DNA of 48,254 bases, from contig CAJJAC010000003.1 in the NCBI GenBank assembly GCA_905181955.1, forward strand, positions 102,114 to 150,367, in the 5' to 3' direction. The DNA is from SAR86 cluster bacterium SAR86B. GTDB lineage: Bacteria; Pseudomonadota; Gammaproteobacteria; Magnimaribacterales; D2472. The position numbers and the translations under genes are program-made. A model generated the notes under the pieces. The model was not told the DNA's origin and ran no database searches. It worked only from the letters and a program-made list of their open reading frames with translations. This document shows positions 32,104 to 41,328 of this stretch, piece after piece. Position 1 is the stretch's first letter, and each line of letters opens with the position of its first letter.

Positions 32104-32961
32104 ATGAGTTTAAAAGATAAAGTTATTTTTATTTCAGGTGGTAGTAGAGGCATTGGATTAGCTATGGCTAAAAGAGCTGCCATAGATGGAGCAAAAATTG
32201 TTGTTGCCGCTAAAACAGCAGAACCTCATCCAAAACTTCCTGGAACTATATTTACAGCTGCAGAAGAAATAATTGAAGCTGGTGGTGACGCTTTGCCAAT
32301 GGTATGTGATATTCGCGATGAAGATAATGTTCGTGATGCTGTGAATAAAGCTGTTGAGCATTTTGGTGGTATTGATATTTGCATCAATAATGCCTCTGCT
32401 ATTCAACTAACCAATACTCTTGATACAGCCATGAAGCGCTATGATCTTATGCATCAAATTAACGGCAGAGGAACCTATATGGTTAGTAAATATTGCTTAC
32501 CGCATCTTTTAAAATCAGAGAATCCTCATATTTTAAATTTATCACCACCCCTGGATATGGATCCAAAATGGTTTGGTTCACATGTTGGCTACACGATGGC
32601 TAAGTACACTATGAGTATGTGTGTTCTAGGAATGGCTGAAGAATTTAAAGAGCAAGGTGTTGCAGTTAACGCACTTTGGCCTAGAACAGCAATAGCAACT
32701 GCTGCAGTTCAAAATCACCTGGGTGGAGACGAGATTATGAGATTATCCAGAAATGTAGATATTATGGCTGATGCTGCTTATACAATTTTAACAAAAGACT
32801 CTAAAAGCTTCACCGGTAATTTTTGTATCGACGACCTAGTTCTTCATGATGCGGGTGTTAGAGATTTTACTAAGTATGCAAATGTGCCTTATGCAGAATT
32901 GATGCCTGATTTCTTTGTTCCAGACAATACTCCATTACCAGATGAGGTAAAAAACAGCTAA
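32104..32961 (+). CDS. Short-chain dehydrogenase, HSDL2-like
   Basis: A 285-residue SDR resembling the dehydrogenase part of hydroxysteroid-dehydrogenase-like protein 2. SGGSRGIGLAMA (about 11-22), NNASAI, LNLSPPLDM, and the catalytic YTMAK with Tyr and Lys intact, then SMCVLGMAEEF and NALWPRTAIATAA. The animal HSDL2 is peroxisomal/mitochondrial and linked to lipid metabolism; the bacterial substrate is unknown. The C-terminal SCP2 domain of HSDL2 is absent. It shares a run with the SDR upstream and amgK downstream, gap 1 base to the amgK TTG. Confidence 0.85.
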   Translation: MSLKDKVIFISGGSRGIGLAMAKRAAIDGAKIVVAAKTAEPHPKLPGTIFTAAEEIIEAGGDALPMVCDIRDEDNVRDAVNKAVEHFGGIDICINNASAIQLTNTLDTAMKRYDLMHQINGRGTYMVSKYCLPHLLKSENPHILNLSPPLDMDPKWFGSHVGYTMAKYTMSMCVLGMAEEFKEQGVAVNALWPRTAIATAAVQNHLGGDEIMRLSRNVDIMADAAYTILTKDSKSFTGNFCIDDLVLHDAGVRDFTKYANVPYAELMPDFFVPDNTPLPDEVKNS

Positions 32962-32962
32962 T

Positions 32963-33916
32963 TTGAAAGAATCAGAAATTATAGAGTTAGCAGCTCAATG
33001 CGGTTATGAATGTGAAAGAGCTATAGCTTTAAAATTAGAGGCTAGTGGTCGAGAATACTGGAGACTAATTTGTGACTCCAACAATCTAGTACTCTGCTTT
33101 TTAGATTCAGCTAATGGAAACCATCTTGAATTCTGTAACTTAGCAGATGCTTTATCTGCATATAATATAAATGTACCTAAAATCTTACTGCACAAGCCAG
33201 ACCTTGGCATTACCATTCAAGAAGATCTTGGAGATGATGATCTATTAGAAATTGTTGATGAATCTAATAAAGAAGAATTAATATATAAAAGCTTAGAGCT
33301 GCTCGTACAAATCCAAGAAATACCAGACCTTAATATCAGTAGGCTTTCAGAAGACGCATTATCAGACCAGGTTAATCTTTTTAGTGAAGTATTTTGTAAT
33401 GAATTTCTACAAATTGAGGCTGATCAATCTATTTTAGAATTATCTAATGCTGTGATAAAAAATCTTAGTGATCATCCTAAGCTTAATTGCCATTTTGATT
33501 TCGAGAGAAGGAATCTTATCGCCTCAGAAAATAATGTAATTAGTGTGATAGATTTTCAAGATCTCTGTATAGGCCCAATTGGAATAGATTTGGCAGGAAT
33601 ATTGCTAGATCACTATCTGATATTCGATGAGACTTTTGTAAAAGACTCTTTAGTATTTTATAAAACTAAATCTTCCGTGGATTTAAATACTGATGAGTTA
33701 TTTGAGTGTTTTAGGTGGGGCGGTATTCAAAGAAATATGAGAATATTGGGCACTTTATCAAGACTATATATAAATAATAATAGGTCTTTTAGGTTAAATG
33801 ATTTGCCTATGATTTTAGATAATTTAATAAGTATTATTCCTGATAATTGGGCTTGTAAAAATTATATGATTGATATAATTCAGCCTAAATTAACAAAAAA
33901 ACTGGCATCAATATGA
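32963..33916 (+). CDS. amgK: N-acetylmuramate/N-acetylglucosamine kinase AmgK
   Basis: Phosphorylates MurNAc (and GlcNAc) at the anomeric carbon for murein recycling. 317 residues with an APH-kinase fold: ITIQEDLGDDDLL in the N-lobe, catalytic HFDFERRN (His177, Asp179, Asn184) and metal-binding VIDF (Asp197). The neighbour murU, overlapping by 4 bases, makes UDP-MurNAc from its product; this pair is known from Pseudomonas, also beside lptD. The start is TTG with no clear ribosome site, set by the abutting upstream stop. Confidence 0.88.
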   Translation: MKESEIIELAAQCGYECERAIALKLEASGREYWRLICDSNNLVLCFLDSANGNHLEFCNLADALSAYNINVPKILLHKPDLGITIQEDLGDDDLLEIVDESNKEELIYKSLELLVQIQEIPDLNISRLSEDALSDQVNLFSEVFCNEFLQIEADQSILELSNAVIKNLSDHPKLNCHFDFERRNLIASENNVISVIDFQDLCIGPIGIDLAGILLDHYLIFDETFVKDSLVFYKTKSSVDLNTDELFECFRWGGIQRNMRILGTLSRLYINNNRSFRLNDLPMILDNLISIIPDNWACKNYMIDIIQPKLTKKLASI

Positions 33917-34584
33917 AAGCAATGGTTCTTGCAGCAGGCATCGGTAAAAGGCTACTGCCATTTACAAAAGATATGCCAAAACCTTTAATTGAGGTTGGAA
34001 CAGAGACTTTACTTGATAGAAATATTAATAAAATATTAGATGCAGGCATCAGTGAAATTATTATCAATGTTTCCTATCTTGGAGATATGATTGAAAAACA
34101 TTTAGCAGAGAATTATACAGATCAAGATATTACAGTTATAAAAGAACAATGCATCTTGGGTACAGGCGGCGGTATTTTAAATGCTATTGAGTATTTTGGA
34201 GACACACCCTTTCTTTTAATTAATGCTGATACCTATCATGAGATACCAATAGATATACTACCTACTGATGTTGAGTTTGCTCACCTAGTGGGCGTTCCTA
34301 ATCCAGAGTATAATACTCTTGGAGATTTCTCTATAAAAAATAATAAAGTTATTATTTCTGAAGCCCAAAATGATCTGACATTTGCAGGAATATCAGTCAT
34401 TAATCCAACTATTTTTAAAACAGCTCAATTACCAAAAGCACCTTTTGATATCTGGAATTATGTCCTTAAAGATTTTATTAACCTAAATAAAGTTACAGGC
34501 GAAAAAGCTGATGAATTATGGATAGATGTTGGGTCTCCTGAGCGTCTTTCTCTTGCCATTAGTGCTCATAAAGAAGAGAATTAG
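33913..34584 (+). CDS. murU: N-acetylmuramate alpha-1-phosphate uridylyltransferase MurU
   Basis: Converts MurNAc-1-P and UTP to UDP-MurNAc, bypassing MurA and so de novo UDP-GlcNAc use; gives intrinsic fosfomycin tolerance in Pseudomonas. 223 residues with the nucleotidyltransferase signature LAAGIGKRLLPFTKDMPKPL (6-25, the GxGxRxxPxT...PKP form) and the metal Asp in NADTYHE. A smaller size than glucose-1-P thymidylyltransferases favours MurU. Paired with amgK. Confidence 0.88.
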   Translation: MKAMVLAAGIGKRLLPFTKDMPKPLIEVGTETLLDRNINKILDAGISEIIINVSYLGDMIEKHLAENYTDQDITVIKEQCILGTGGGILNAIEYFGDTPFLLINADTYHEIPIDILPTDVEFAHLVGVPNPEYNTLGDFSIKNNKVIISEAQNDLTFAGISVINPTIFKTAQLPKAPFDIWNYVLKDFINLNKVTGEKADELWIDVGSPERLSLAISAHKEEN

Positions 34585-34587
34585 CCC

Positions 34588-35256
34588 ATGAGTGACAAGA
34601 AATACATAATTGCACCTTCAATTCTTTCAGCAAACTTTGCAACACTTGGAGTTGAAGTTGAGGATGTTATGTCATCTGGAGCAGATTGGGTCCATTTTGA
34701 TGTTATGGATAATCACTATGTTCCAAATTTAACCATAGGACCTATGGTATGCAAGTCTCTTCGAGACTACGGCATAAAGAATTTTATTGATGTTCATCTT
34801 ATGATTGAACCTGTAGATGATTTGGCTGCAGCTTTTATTAAAGCTGGCGCTGATCTAGTTAGCTTTCATCCTGAAGCCACAAAGCATGTCCATAGATCTA
34901 TTAATGCCATTAAAGATGCTGGCTGCAAGGTTGGACTAGCAATTAATCCAGGCACTTCTCTTAACGTACTTGAGGATGTAATTGAAGATTTAGATCTTGT
35001 ATTACTTATGAGTGTAAATCCAGGATTTGGCGGTCAAAGTTTTATTAAGGGCACTTTAAATAAAATCGCTAAAGTTCGCAAAATGATTGATGCAACAGGA
35101 AAAGATATTAGATTAGAGGTTGATGGGGGTGTTAATTTAAGTACTATAGCTAAGGTAGCAGAGGCAGGTGCTGATACATTTGTTGCTGGTTCGGCAATTT
35201 TTGGCACTGATAATTATGAAGACACCATCACAAAACTCCGCGCACAAATTTCTTAA
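34588..35256 (+). CDS. rpe: Ribulose-phosphate 3-epimerase
   Basis: Interconverts ribulose-5-P and xylulose-5-P in the pentose phosphate pathway. 222 residues, TIM barrel. APSILSANFATLG near the start, HFDVMDNHYVPNLTIGP (metal His/Asp), DVHLMIEP, SVNPGFGGQSF and EVDGGVN with the catalytic Asp. Rpe sits upstream of trpE in many gammaproteobacteria, there with gph between. Here gph is absent, and a DUF192 gene overlaps the rpe 3' end. Confidence 0.95.
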   Translation: MSDKKYIIAPSILSANFATLGVEVEDVMSSGADWVHFDVMDNHYVPNLTIGPMVCKSLRDYGIKNFIDVHLMIEPVDDLAAAFIKAGADLVSFHPEATKHVHRSINAIKDAGCKVGLAINPGTSLNVLEDVIEDLDLVLLMSVNPGFGGQSFIKGTLNKIAKVRKMIDATGKDIRLEVDGGVNLSTIAKVAEAGADTFVAGSAIFGTDNYEDTITKLRAQIS

Positions 35257-35650
35257 ATTTTTTTTAATCAGTAGTCTCGTCCTACCTGCTGTTTCCTATT
35301 CACAAACCCAAACTATAAAATTAAGCTCAGTATTACCCAATATTGAGGTAGCAGATAATTTTTCTTCTAGAAGAAGAGGCTTAATGTTTAGGTCTTCACT
35401 TCAATCAAATACAGGCATGTTATTTATATGGGAAGATTACACAACAAGATGTATGTGGATGAAAAATACCAATATACCCCTTAGCATTGCTTTTATGTCT
35501 AAAGAAAAAGAAATTTTAGAAATTTATGATATGGTTCCCATGTCTGAAGCAAGCATATGTTCTAAAAATAAAGCTGCTTTCGCTTTAGAGGTAAATAAAG
35601 GCTGGTTTAAAGAGCATAATATTTCCAGCGGAAACATAATAGATTTTTAA
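35216..35650 (+). CDS. DUF192 family secreted protein
   Basis: About 144 residues. A Sec-type signal (a short Lys-containing N-region, then FLKFFLISSLVLPAVSYS) leads a DUF192 domain with ADNFSSRRRGLMFRSSL and the family's MWMKNTNIPLSIAF, then VPMSEASICSKNKAAFALEVNKGWF in two parts. Its function is unknown. I start at ATG 35216, which gives a signal peptide; an ATG at 35168 adds a strange, coding-overlap N-terminus. The chosen start lies 41 bases within rpe, so the two are likely coupled. Trp synthesis genes follow after 1 base. Confidence 0.78.
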   Translation: MKTPSQNSAHKFLKFFLISSLVLPAVSYSQTQTIKLSSVLPNIEVADNFSSRRRGLMFRSSLQSNTGMLFIWEDYTTRCMWMKNTNIPLSIAFMSKEKEILEIYDMVPMSEASICSKNKAAFALEVNKGWFKEHNISSGNIIDF

Positions 35651-35651
35651 A

Positions 35652-37118
35652 ATGATTACTAAAGAAGAGTATATAAATTATGCTAATTCAGCTTATACAA
35701 TTATCCCTATAACCAGGGAAATTATTAAAGATAACGATTCACCAATTTCTTTATATTTAAAGATTTCAGAACAACAAAACACCTTTTTACTTGAATCCAT
35801 TGAAGGCGGCGACAAGTGGGCTCAATATTCAATTATTGGTTTTGGATGTAAAGATTCTATAAAAATTTCAGGTAATCAAGTTGATACAAATATTGATGGA
35901 GTTTCAGGCTCTTTTTATTCAGAAGATCCATTAAGCAGCATCCAGGAGATTACTTCCCAAGATACAGCGCCTGAATTGGATGGAATGCCTAGATTTTATG
36001 GTGGCTATGTTGGATTTTTTGCATATGAGAGTGCTCAGTATGCTGAAACTAAAATCGCTAATCTAGCTCCTAAGAATTCTAAATTTAAAGATCATATGCC
36101 AGAGATCTTTTTGATTAAGGCAGAGAAACTAATCATTTATGATAACTTTGCCAATACAACCAAGATTATATTTAATGCAAATCCAGAAAAATTTTCCTAT
36201 GAGGAATCTCAGGCTGAGTTAGATAAAATTGAGAGCCTCATTAGTCATTCTGTAAAGATTCCTAATGATGATTTTAAAAAGCCCACAGGAAGTCTTGAAT
36301 TTAAATCAAACTTCACCAAGCCAGAATATCTAGATGCAGTTAATGTTATTAAAAGTTATATTAAAGAGGGAGATGTTATGCAGGTAGTTCTTGCACAAGA
36401 TTTTTGCTCAGATTTTCATGGCGATCCATTTGTTTTATATAGAGCGATTCGAAAACTTAACCCTTCCCCGTATATGTACTTCCTAGATTTTGAAGATTAT
36501 CAGGTAGTCGGCTCATCTCCTGAAATCTTAATTCGATTAGAGGATGAAGAGTTAACCTTAAGACCGCTTGCGGGAACTAGAAAAAGAGGCAATACCCCTG
36601 AAGAAGATCTAATTAACGAAGAAGATTTATTAAATGATCCAAAGGAGATAGCTGAACACTTAATGCTCATTGATTTGGGAAGGAATGATATTGGCAAAGT
36701 TTCAAAAATTGGATCAGTGAAGGTCACTGACAAGATGATTATTGAAAAATATTCACACGTAATGCACATCGTCTCAAATGTTGTAGGTAGTATTGCTACA
36801 GATTTAAATTATATTGATGCTCTTAAAGCATCGCTGCCTGCTGGTACTTTATCTGGGGCTCCTAAAATAAGAGCAATGGAAATTATTCACGAGCTTGAGC
36901 CAAGCTCTAGAGGTATTTATGGTGGAGCCATTGGATATATTTCTTGGAATGGCAATATAGATACTGCTATAGCAATTAGAACAGCAGTTATTAAAGATAA
37001 TATTATTCATGTTGGTGCAGGAGCCGGCATAGTGGCTGATTCAGTACCTGAAAATGAGTGGCTAGAATGTAAACAAAAATCCAAGGCATTTGTTGATGCT
37101 ATGGAGATGATCTCATGA
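35652..37118 (+). CDS. trpE: Anthranilate synthase component I
   Basis: Makes anthranilate from chorismate and ammonia from TrpG. 488 residues. The feedback-inhibitor motif LLESIEGG (about 42-49) suggests inhibition by tryptophan. The C-terminal chorismate-binding part has PSPYMYFLDF, PLAGTRKRG and PAGTLSGAPKIRAMEII. First gene of trpEGDC. No leader peptide or attenuator space exists before it (only 1 base from the DUF192 stop). Confidence 0.96.
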   Translation: MITKEEYINYANSAYTIIPITREIIKDNDSPISLYLKISEQQNTFLLESIEGGDKWAQYSIIGFGCKDSIKISGNQVDTNIDGVSGSFYSEDPLSSIQEITSQDTAPELDGMPRFYGGYVGFFAYESAQYAETKIANLAPKNSKFKDHMPEIFLIKAEKLIIYDNFANTTKIIFNANPEKFSYEESQAELDKIESLISHSVKIPNDDFKKPTGSLEFKSNFTKPEYLDAVNVIKSYIKEGDVMQVVLAQDFCSDFHGDPFVLYRAIRKLNPSPYMYFLDFEDYQVVGSSPEILIRLEDEELTLRPLAGTRKRGNTPEEDLINEEDLLNDPKEIAEHLMLIDLGRNDIGKVSKIGSVKVTDKMIIEKYSHVMHIVSNVVGSIATDLNYIDALKASLPAGTLSGAPKIRAMEIIHELEPSSRGIYGGAIGYISWNGNIDTAIAIRTAVIKDNIIHVGAGAGIVADSVPENEWLECKQKSKAFVDAMEMIS

Positions 37119-37678
37119 TTTTGGTTATAGATAATTACGATTCCTTCACCTATAACCTAGTCCACTATATTGGGGAGCTTGGAGAAGAGGTTGTTGTAAA
37201 AAGAAATGATGAAGTAACGCTCCAAGACATAACTATTCTTAATCCAGACAAGATCGTAATTTCTCCAGGACCTTGTACTCCAAATGAAGCCGGCATCTCA
37301 ATTGATTTAATAAAAGCTTCATCAGTTCCAATACTAGGAGTTTGTTTAGGGCATCAATCTATAGGAGCAGCATTTGGTGGCAAGATTATAAAAGCTCCAG
37401 AAATATTTCATGGGAAACTCTCAGAAATTACTCATAATAATAAAGATCTATTTAAAGATATCGATAATCCTTATTCAGTAGTTAGATATCACAGCTTAAT
37501 TATTGAAAAAGACTCTTTACCAGATGAGTTAGAAATAACTTCGGTAATCAAAGATAATTCTGACATTATCATGGCAGTCCAGCACAAAGAGCGACCAATT
37601 TACGGAGTACAATTTCACCCTGAATCCATAGAAACAGATTTTGGTAAAAAACTTATTCAAAATTTCTTAATATTATGA
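37115..37678 (+). CDS. trpG: Anthranilate synthase glutamine amidotransferase component
   Basis: Supplies ammonia from glutamine to TrpE. 187 residues, class-I amidotransferase: DNYDSFTYNLVHY (6-18), LGVCLGHQSIG with the nucleophile Cys79 region, and VQFHPESIETDFG carrying the catalytic His-Glu. It overlaps trpE (ATGA) and trpD (ATGA), so translation is coupled along the operon. May also serve para-aminobenzoate synthase PabB. Confidence 0.96.
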   Translation: MILVIDNYDSFTYNLVHYIGELGEEVVVKRNDEVTLQDITILNPDKIVISPGPCTPNEAGISIDLIKASSVPILGVCLGHQSIGAAFGGKIIKAPEIFHGKLSEITHNNKDLFKDIDNPYSVVRYHSLIIEKDSLPDELEITSVIKDNSDIIMAVQHKERPIYGVQFHPESIETDFGKKLIQNFLIL

Positions 37679-38685
37679 TTGAAAATATTCTTAAAAAATT
37701 AGAAGCCAAGAAGCACTTAAAATCTGAAGAGATGCAGTTTGCTGTCGAAAGCATAATGACCGGTGAGGTTGATGATAGCGATATCGAGAAATTCCTTTTA
37801 GCTTTAAATAAAAAGGGTATTAAAGAGGTGGAAATAACTGCTGCTGCTCAAGTTATGAAAGAAAAATCTTTAAGATTTAATTTAGGAGATGGAAGTCATA
37901 TTGATACTTGTGGAACAGGTGGCACAGGGCTTCATACATTTAATTGTTCTACCGCATCATCGTTTGTTGCTGCAGCTGGTGGCGCTCAAATTACTAAACA
38001 CGGCAATAAAGCTATCTCTAGCAAGTCCGGCAGTGCAGATTTTTTAACAGCTGCAGGTGCTGATATTGGCCATGATAGAGAAAAGCTTGAAAAAGTTTTT
38101 GCCAAGGTTGGATTTGTATTCTTATTTGCTCCTTTACATCATCAATCCATGAAATATGTCATGCCAGCACGACAACGTATAGGCCAAAAAACTATTTTTA
38201 ACTTGTTAGGCCCCCACACCAATCCTTGTGGAGCTAAAAGACAAGTTCTAGGTGTTTATGATAAAAAACTACTTAAGACCTTTTCAGAAGTATCAAAAAA
38301 TTTACGCATGGAGCATGTCTTAATTGTTCATGGAGATGACGGCCTGGATGAAATAACTATTACAGGCTCAACCACAATTTCTGAACTTAAGAATTATAAA
38401 ATTAATCAGTACAAAATATCACCAAAAGATTTTGGGCTTTCAACTGCAGACCTTAGCGAGATATCAGCTCAAACGCCTGAAGAAAGTTTGCTTTTAGTCC
38501 GAGAGGCTTTTGCTGGAGAACAATCAGCAGTTCAAGATATGATTGCTCTAAATGCTGGAGCTGGCCTTTATGTTGCAAGAAAATCTGAGTCTATTGCAGA
38601 TGGAGTAGAGCTAGCTTTTGATTTAATGAATAATGGTAAAGCAGCTGATAAGCTAGCAGCCTATGTAAGAGTATCAAATAGCTAA
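37675..38685 (+). CDS. trpD: Anthranilate phosphoribosyltransferase
   Basis: Adds the phosphoribosyl group to anthranilate. 336 residues. DTCGTGGTGLHTFNCST (77-93) is the PRPP loop, with HGNKAISSKSGSADFL and IFNLLGPHTNPCGA. Overlaps trpG by 4 bases and trpC by 1 (TAATG). No fusion to trpG as in E. coli. Confidence 0.96.
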   Translation: MIENILKKLEAKKHLKSEEMQFAVESIMTGEVDDSDIEKFLLALNKKGIKEVEITAAAQVMKEKSLRFNLGDGSHIDTCGTGGTGLHTFNCSTASSFVAAAGGAQITKHGNKAISSKSGSADFLTAAGADIGHDREKLEKVFAKVGFVFLFAPLHHQSMKYVMPARQRIGQKTIFNLLGPHTNPCGAKRQVLGVYDKKLLKTFSEVSKNLRMEHVLIVHGDDGLDEITITGSTTISELKNYKINQYKISPKDFGLSTADLSEISAQTPEESLLLVREAFAGEQSAVQDMIALNAGAGLYVARKSESIADGVELAFDLMNNGKAADKLAAYVRVSNS

Positions 38686-39431
38686 TGACAATTTTAGATG
38701 ACATTGTAAAAAATACTAAAGCCAAATTAATTGAAAAAAAGGCAGCAGTATCTTTAGATGATATTAAATTGCAGCTCAGCACATTAAATCTTCCAAAGGG
38801 TAAATTCAAGGCAAGCCTTGCTGGAAAAGCAGAGGCTATTATTGCAGAAATAAAAAAAGCTTCACCAAGTGCAGGGATTATTAGTGAGAACTTTGATCCA
38901 ATCCAAAAAGCTCAAGAATATGAGACTTTTGGAGCTTCAGCCTTATCTATTCTTACAGAAGAAGACTTCTTTTTAGGCAGCAATCAGTACTTAAAAGACG
39001 TTAAAGCAATAACATCACTACCTATTTTAAGAAAAGATTTTATGGTTGATGAATATCAGATATATGAAGCTAAATTAATAGGAGCTGACTGTATTTTACT
39101 CATTGCCAGTGTTCTATCTGATACAGAAATTACTAATTTTGTAGATTTAGCTGAAATACTTGAATTAGATTATTTGATTGAAGTTCATGATCTAGAAGAG
39201 CTTCAAAGAGTTGGGCATTTTGAGAATGCATTAATAGGAGTTAACAACAGAAACCTCAAAACATTTGAAGTTGATATTAATAACTCCGTGAATTTAAAAA
39301 ATTCTTTTTCGGGTGATAATATTTTTATTGCTGAATCTGGTATTAAAAATAAAGATGATATGAACTATCTAAAAGAAAAAGGCATGAGTGTCTTTTTAAT
39401 TGGCGAAAGTCTTATGAAAGGAAATTTCTAA
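38685..39431 (+). CDS. trpC: Indole-3-glycerol phosphate synthase
   Basis: Closes the indole ring from CdRP. 248 residues, (beta/alpha)8. AEIKKASPSAG (about 54-64, catalytic Lys), LSILTEEDFFLGS, LPILRKDFM, IGVNNRNLKTFEVD and IAESGI. A free-standing trpC, not fused to trpF. It is the last gene of trpEGDC; trpF, trpB and trpA are not in this window. Converges on coq7 with a 4-base overlap. Confidence 0.96.
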   Translation: MTILDDIVKNTKAKLIEKKAAVSLDDIKLQLSTLNLPKGKFKASLAGKAEAIIAEIKKASPSAGIISENFDPIQKAQEYETFGASALSILTEEDFFLGSNQYLKDVKAITSLPILRKDFMVDEYQIYEAKLIGADCILLIASVLSDTEITNFVDLAEILELDYLIEVHDLEELQRVGHFENALIGVNNRNLKTFEVDINNSVNLKNSFSGDNIFIAESGIKNKDDMNYLKEKGMSVFLIGESLMKGNF

Positions 39432-40063
39432 ATATAAGCGCTTGTTGTTGTCATTACTTTTGCAGTAGCTGACATTATTTTTTTTGTTGGAATTTTAAGT
39501 TCTTCTCCACCATTATCAACAGCTTGCTGAGCATGAAGATCTTCGTCTTGACGCATCGTTTTTAATATCTCAATCGTTTCTTTATCTTTAGGTGATATTT
39601 TATCTAAGTGTTTATCTATGTGAGCTACTACTTGTTTCTCTGTTTCTTCCACAAAGCCTAAACTAACTTTTTCTCCAAAATTTCCAAATACTGCGCCTAT
39701 AGCGAAAGATCCTGCATACCAAATTGGATTTAATATTGAACCTTTTCCATCAAGCTCATCTAAACGTTTTTTACACCAAACAAGATGATCTGTTTCCTCT
39801 TCACCAGCTTCGATGAGATGTTTTTTTATTTCTGGATCTCTGCATACTAATGCTTGGCCACGATATAAAGCTTGAGCTGCAACTTCCCCAGCTAAATTGA
39901 CTCGCATCATTTGAATAGATAATTTTTTTTCTTTTTTTGTAAGCTCTTCAGAATTCTTTTCAGCAGGCTCAGGCGGATAAGGTCTATCAGTCCCATATTT
40001 TTTATTTGATAGAGTCTTTAGTGCAATATCAAATTCATTAACAATGTTATCTATAAAACTCAT
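39428..40063 (-). CDS. coq7: Demethoxyubiquinone hydroxylase Coq7
   Basis: A carboxylate-bridged di-iron hydroxylase that makes the last ring hydroxylation of ubiquinone. 211 residues. Metal ligands lie in NLAGEVAAQALY, EEETDHLVWC (ExxH) and QDEDLHAQQA (ExxH). Many gammaproteobacteria use the flavoprotein UbiF for this step; Pseudomonas and relatives use Coq7. Complements ubiC/ubiA earlier in the window. It is followed and preceded by close or overlapping genes: purD overlaps its start by 4 bases. Confidence 0.93.
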   Translation of the reverse strand: MSFIDNIVNEFDIALKTLSNKKYGTDRPYPPEPAEKNSEELTKKEKKLSIQMMRVNLAGEVAAQALYRGQALVCRDPEIKKHLIEAGEEETDHLVWCKKRLDELDGKGSILNPIWYAGSFAIGAVFGNFGEKVSLGFVEETEKQVVAHIDKHLDKISPKDKETIEILKTMRQDEDLHAQQAVDNGGEELKIPTKKIMSATAKVMTTTSAYI

Positions 40064-41328
40064 TGAATTCCTTTAAAACCAATATCTTTTCTGCAAAAAG
40101 CTCCTTCAAAAGAAACTGTATCCACTAAATTATAAGCTTTTTCTTGAGCTGCCTTTAAATCATCACCTAAAGCTGTGGCACAAAAAACTCTACCACCAGA
40201 AGTAAGTATTTTCTGATCATAAAGTTTAGTTCCAGCATGAAAGAGTTTCATATCTTCATCACTTGAAGGCTTAATAGTAACTTTATGATTCGATGCGTAG
40301 CTCTCTGGATAACCTGCGCTAGCTATAACAACTCCACATGCATGTTTGACAGTCCACTTTATTTCATATGAATCCAATTGATCATCAATAGCAGCAAGGC
40401 ATAATTGAACGAGGCTAGATTTCAGTCTGAGTAAAATAGGTTGCGTTTCAGGATCCCCAAAGCGACAGTTAAACTCAAGAACTTTTAACTCACCCTTGCT
40501 AATCATGACCCCAGCATAAAGAAATCCTAAGTAGGGCGAGCCCTCTGCAATCAAACCATCCATAGTTGGTTTCATGACTTCATTAAGAATTTTTTGATGC
40601 ATACGCTCATCAATAATGGGAGCAGGAGAGTATGCGCCCATACCTCCGGTATTTAATCCCACATCACCTTCGCCAACAGCCTTATGATCTTGGCTTGTAG
40701 CAAGTGAAACTATTTTATCTTTACTAACTACAGCAATAAAACTAGCTTCTTCACCTTCCAAGAAATCTTCTATAACAACTCTACTCCCAGCTTCACCAAA
40801 AGCCTGATCTTTAAAAATACTTTCTAATGCCTCAACAGCATCTTGGTTGGTATCGCAGATAATCACTCCTTTCCCAGCAGCAAGACCATCAGCTTTTACA
40901 ACAGTAGGATAATCAATGTCCTCAATATATTGTCTTGCAGCAGAATAATTATCAAAAGAAGCATAGGCAGCTGTTGGAATTCCATATTTTACAAAGAAGT
41001 CTTTGGAAAAGGTTTTAGAACCCTCTAATTGAGCAGCAGCTTGAGAGGGACCAAAAGTTTTTATATTTTTACTTTGCAAATAATCAGTTAAGCCATTTAC
41101 CAAAGGTTGCTCAGGCCCAATTATGACAAGACCTATAGTTTCTTTTATGCAAAAGTCTTCTATTGCTTGAAAATCATTTGCATTAATTGAGATATTACTT
41201 AATTTTTGCTCCAAGGCTGTGCCAGCATTTCCTGGACATACAAATACTTTGATAACCGACTCATCCTGTGCTGATTTCCATGCTAAAGCATGTTCTCTGC
41301 CGCCTGAGCCTATTACTAAAACTTGCAT
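40060..41328 (-). CDS. purD: Phosphoribosylamine-glycine ligase
   Basis: ATP-grasp enzyme joining glycine to phosphoribosylamine in purine synthesis. 422 residues. GSGGREHALAWK at the start, VVKADGLAAGKGV (ATP lysine), EEASFIAVV, VGLNTGGMGAYSP and the metal-binding EFNCRFGDPETQ. One base between purH stop and its start overlap; in the order fis-purH-purD as in Pseudomonas and many gammaproteobacteria. Confidence 0.97.
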   Translation of the reverse strand: MQVLVIGSGGREHALAWKSAQDESVIKVFVCPGNAGTALEQKLSNISINANDFQAIEDFCIKETIGLVIIGPEQPLVNGLTDYLQSKNIKTFGPSQAAAQLEGSKTFSKDFFVKYGIPTAAYASFDNYSAARQYIEDIDYPTVVKADGLAAGKGVIICDTNQDAVEALESIFKDQAFGEAGSRVVIEDFLEGEEASFIAVVSKDKIVSLATSQDHKAVGEGDVGLNTGGMGAYSPAPIIDERMHQKILNEVMKPTMDGLIAEGSPYLGFLYAGVMISKGELKVLEFNCRFGDPETQPILLRLKSSLVQLCLAAIDDQLDSYEIKWTVKHACGVVIASAGYPESYASNHKVTIKPSSDEDMKLFHAGTKLYDQKILTSGGRVFCATALGDDLKAAQEKAYNLVDTVSFEGAFCRKDIGFKGIQ

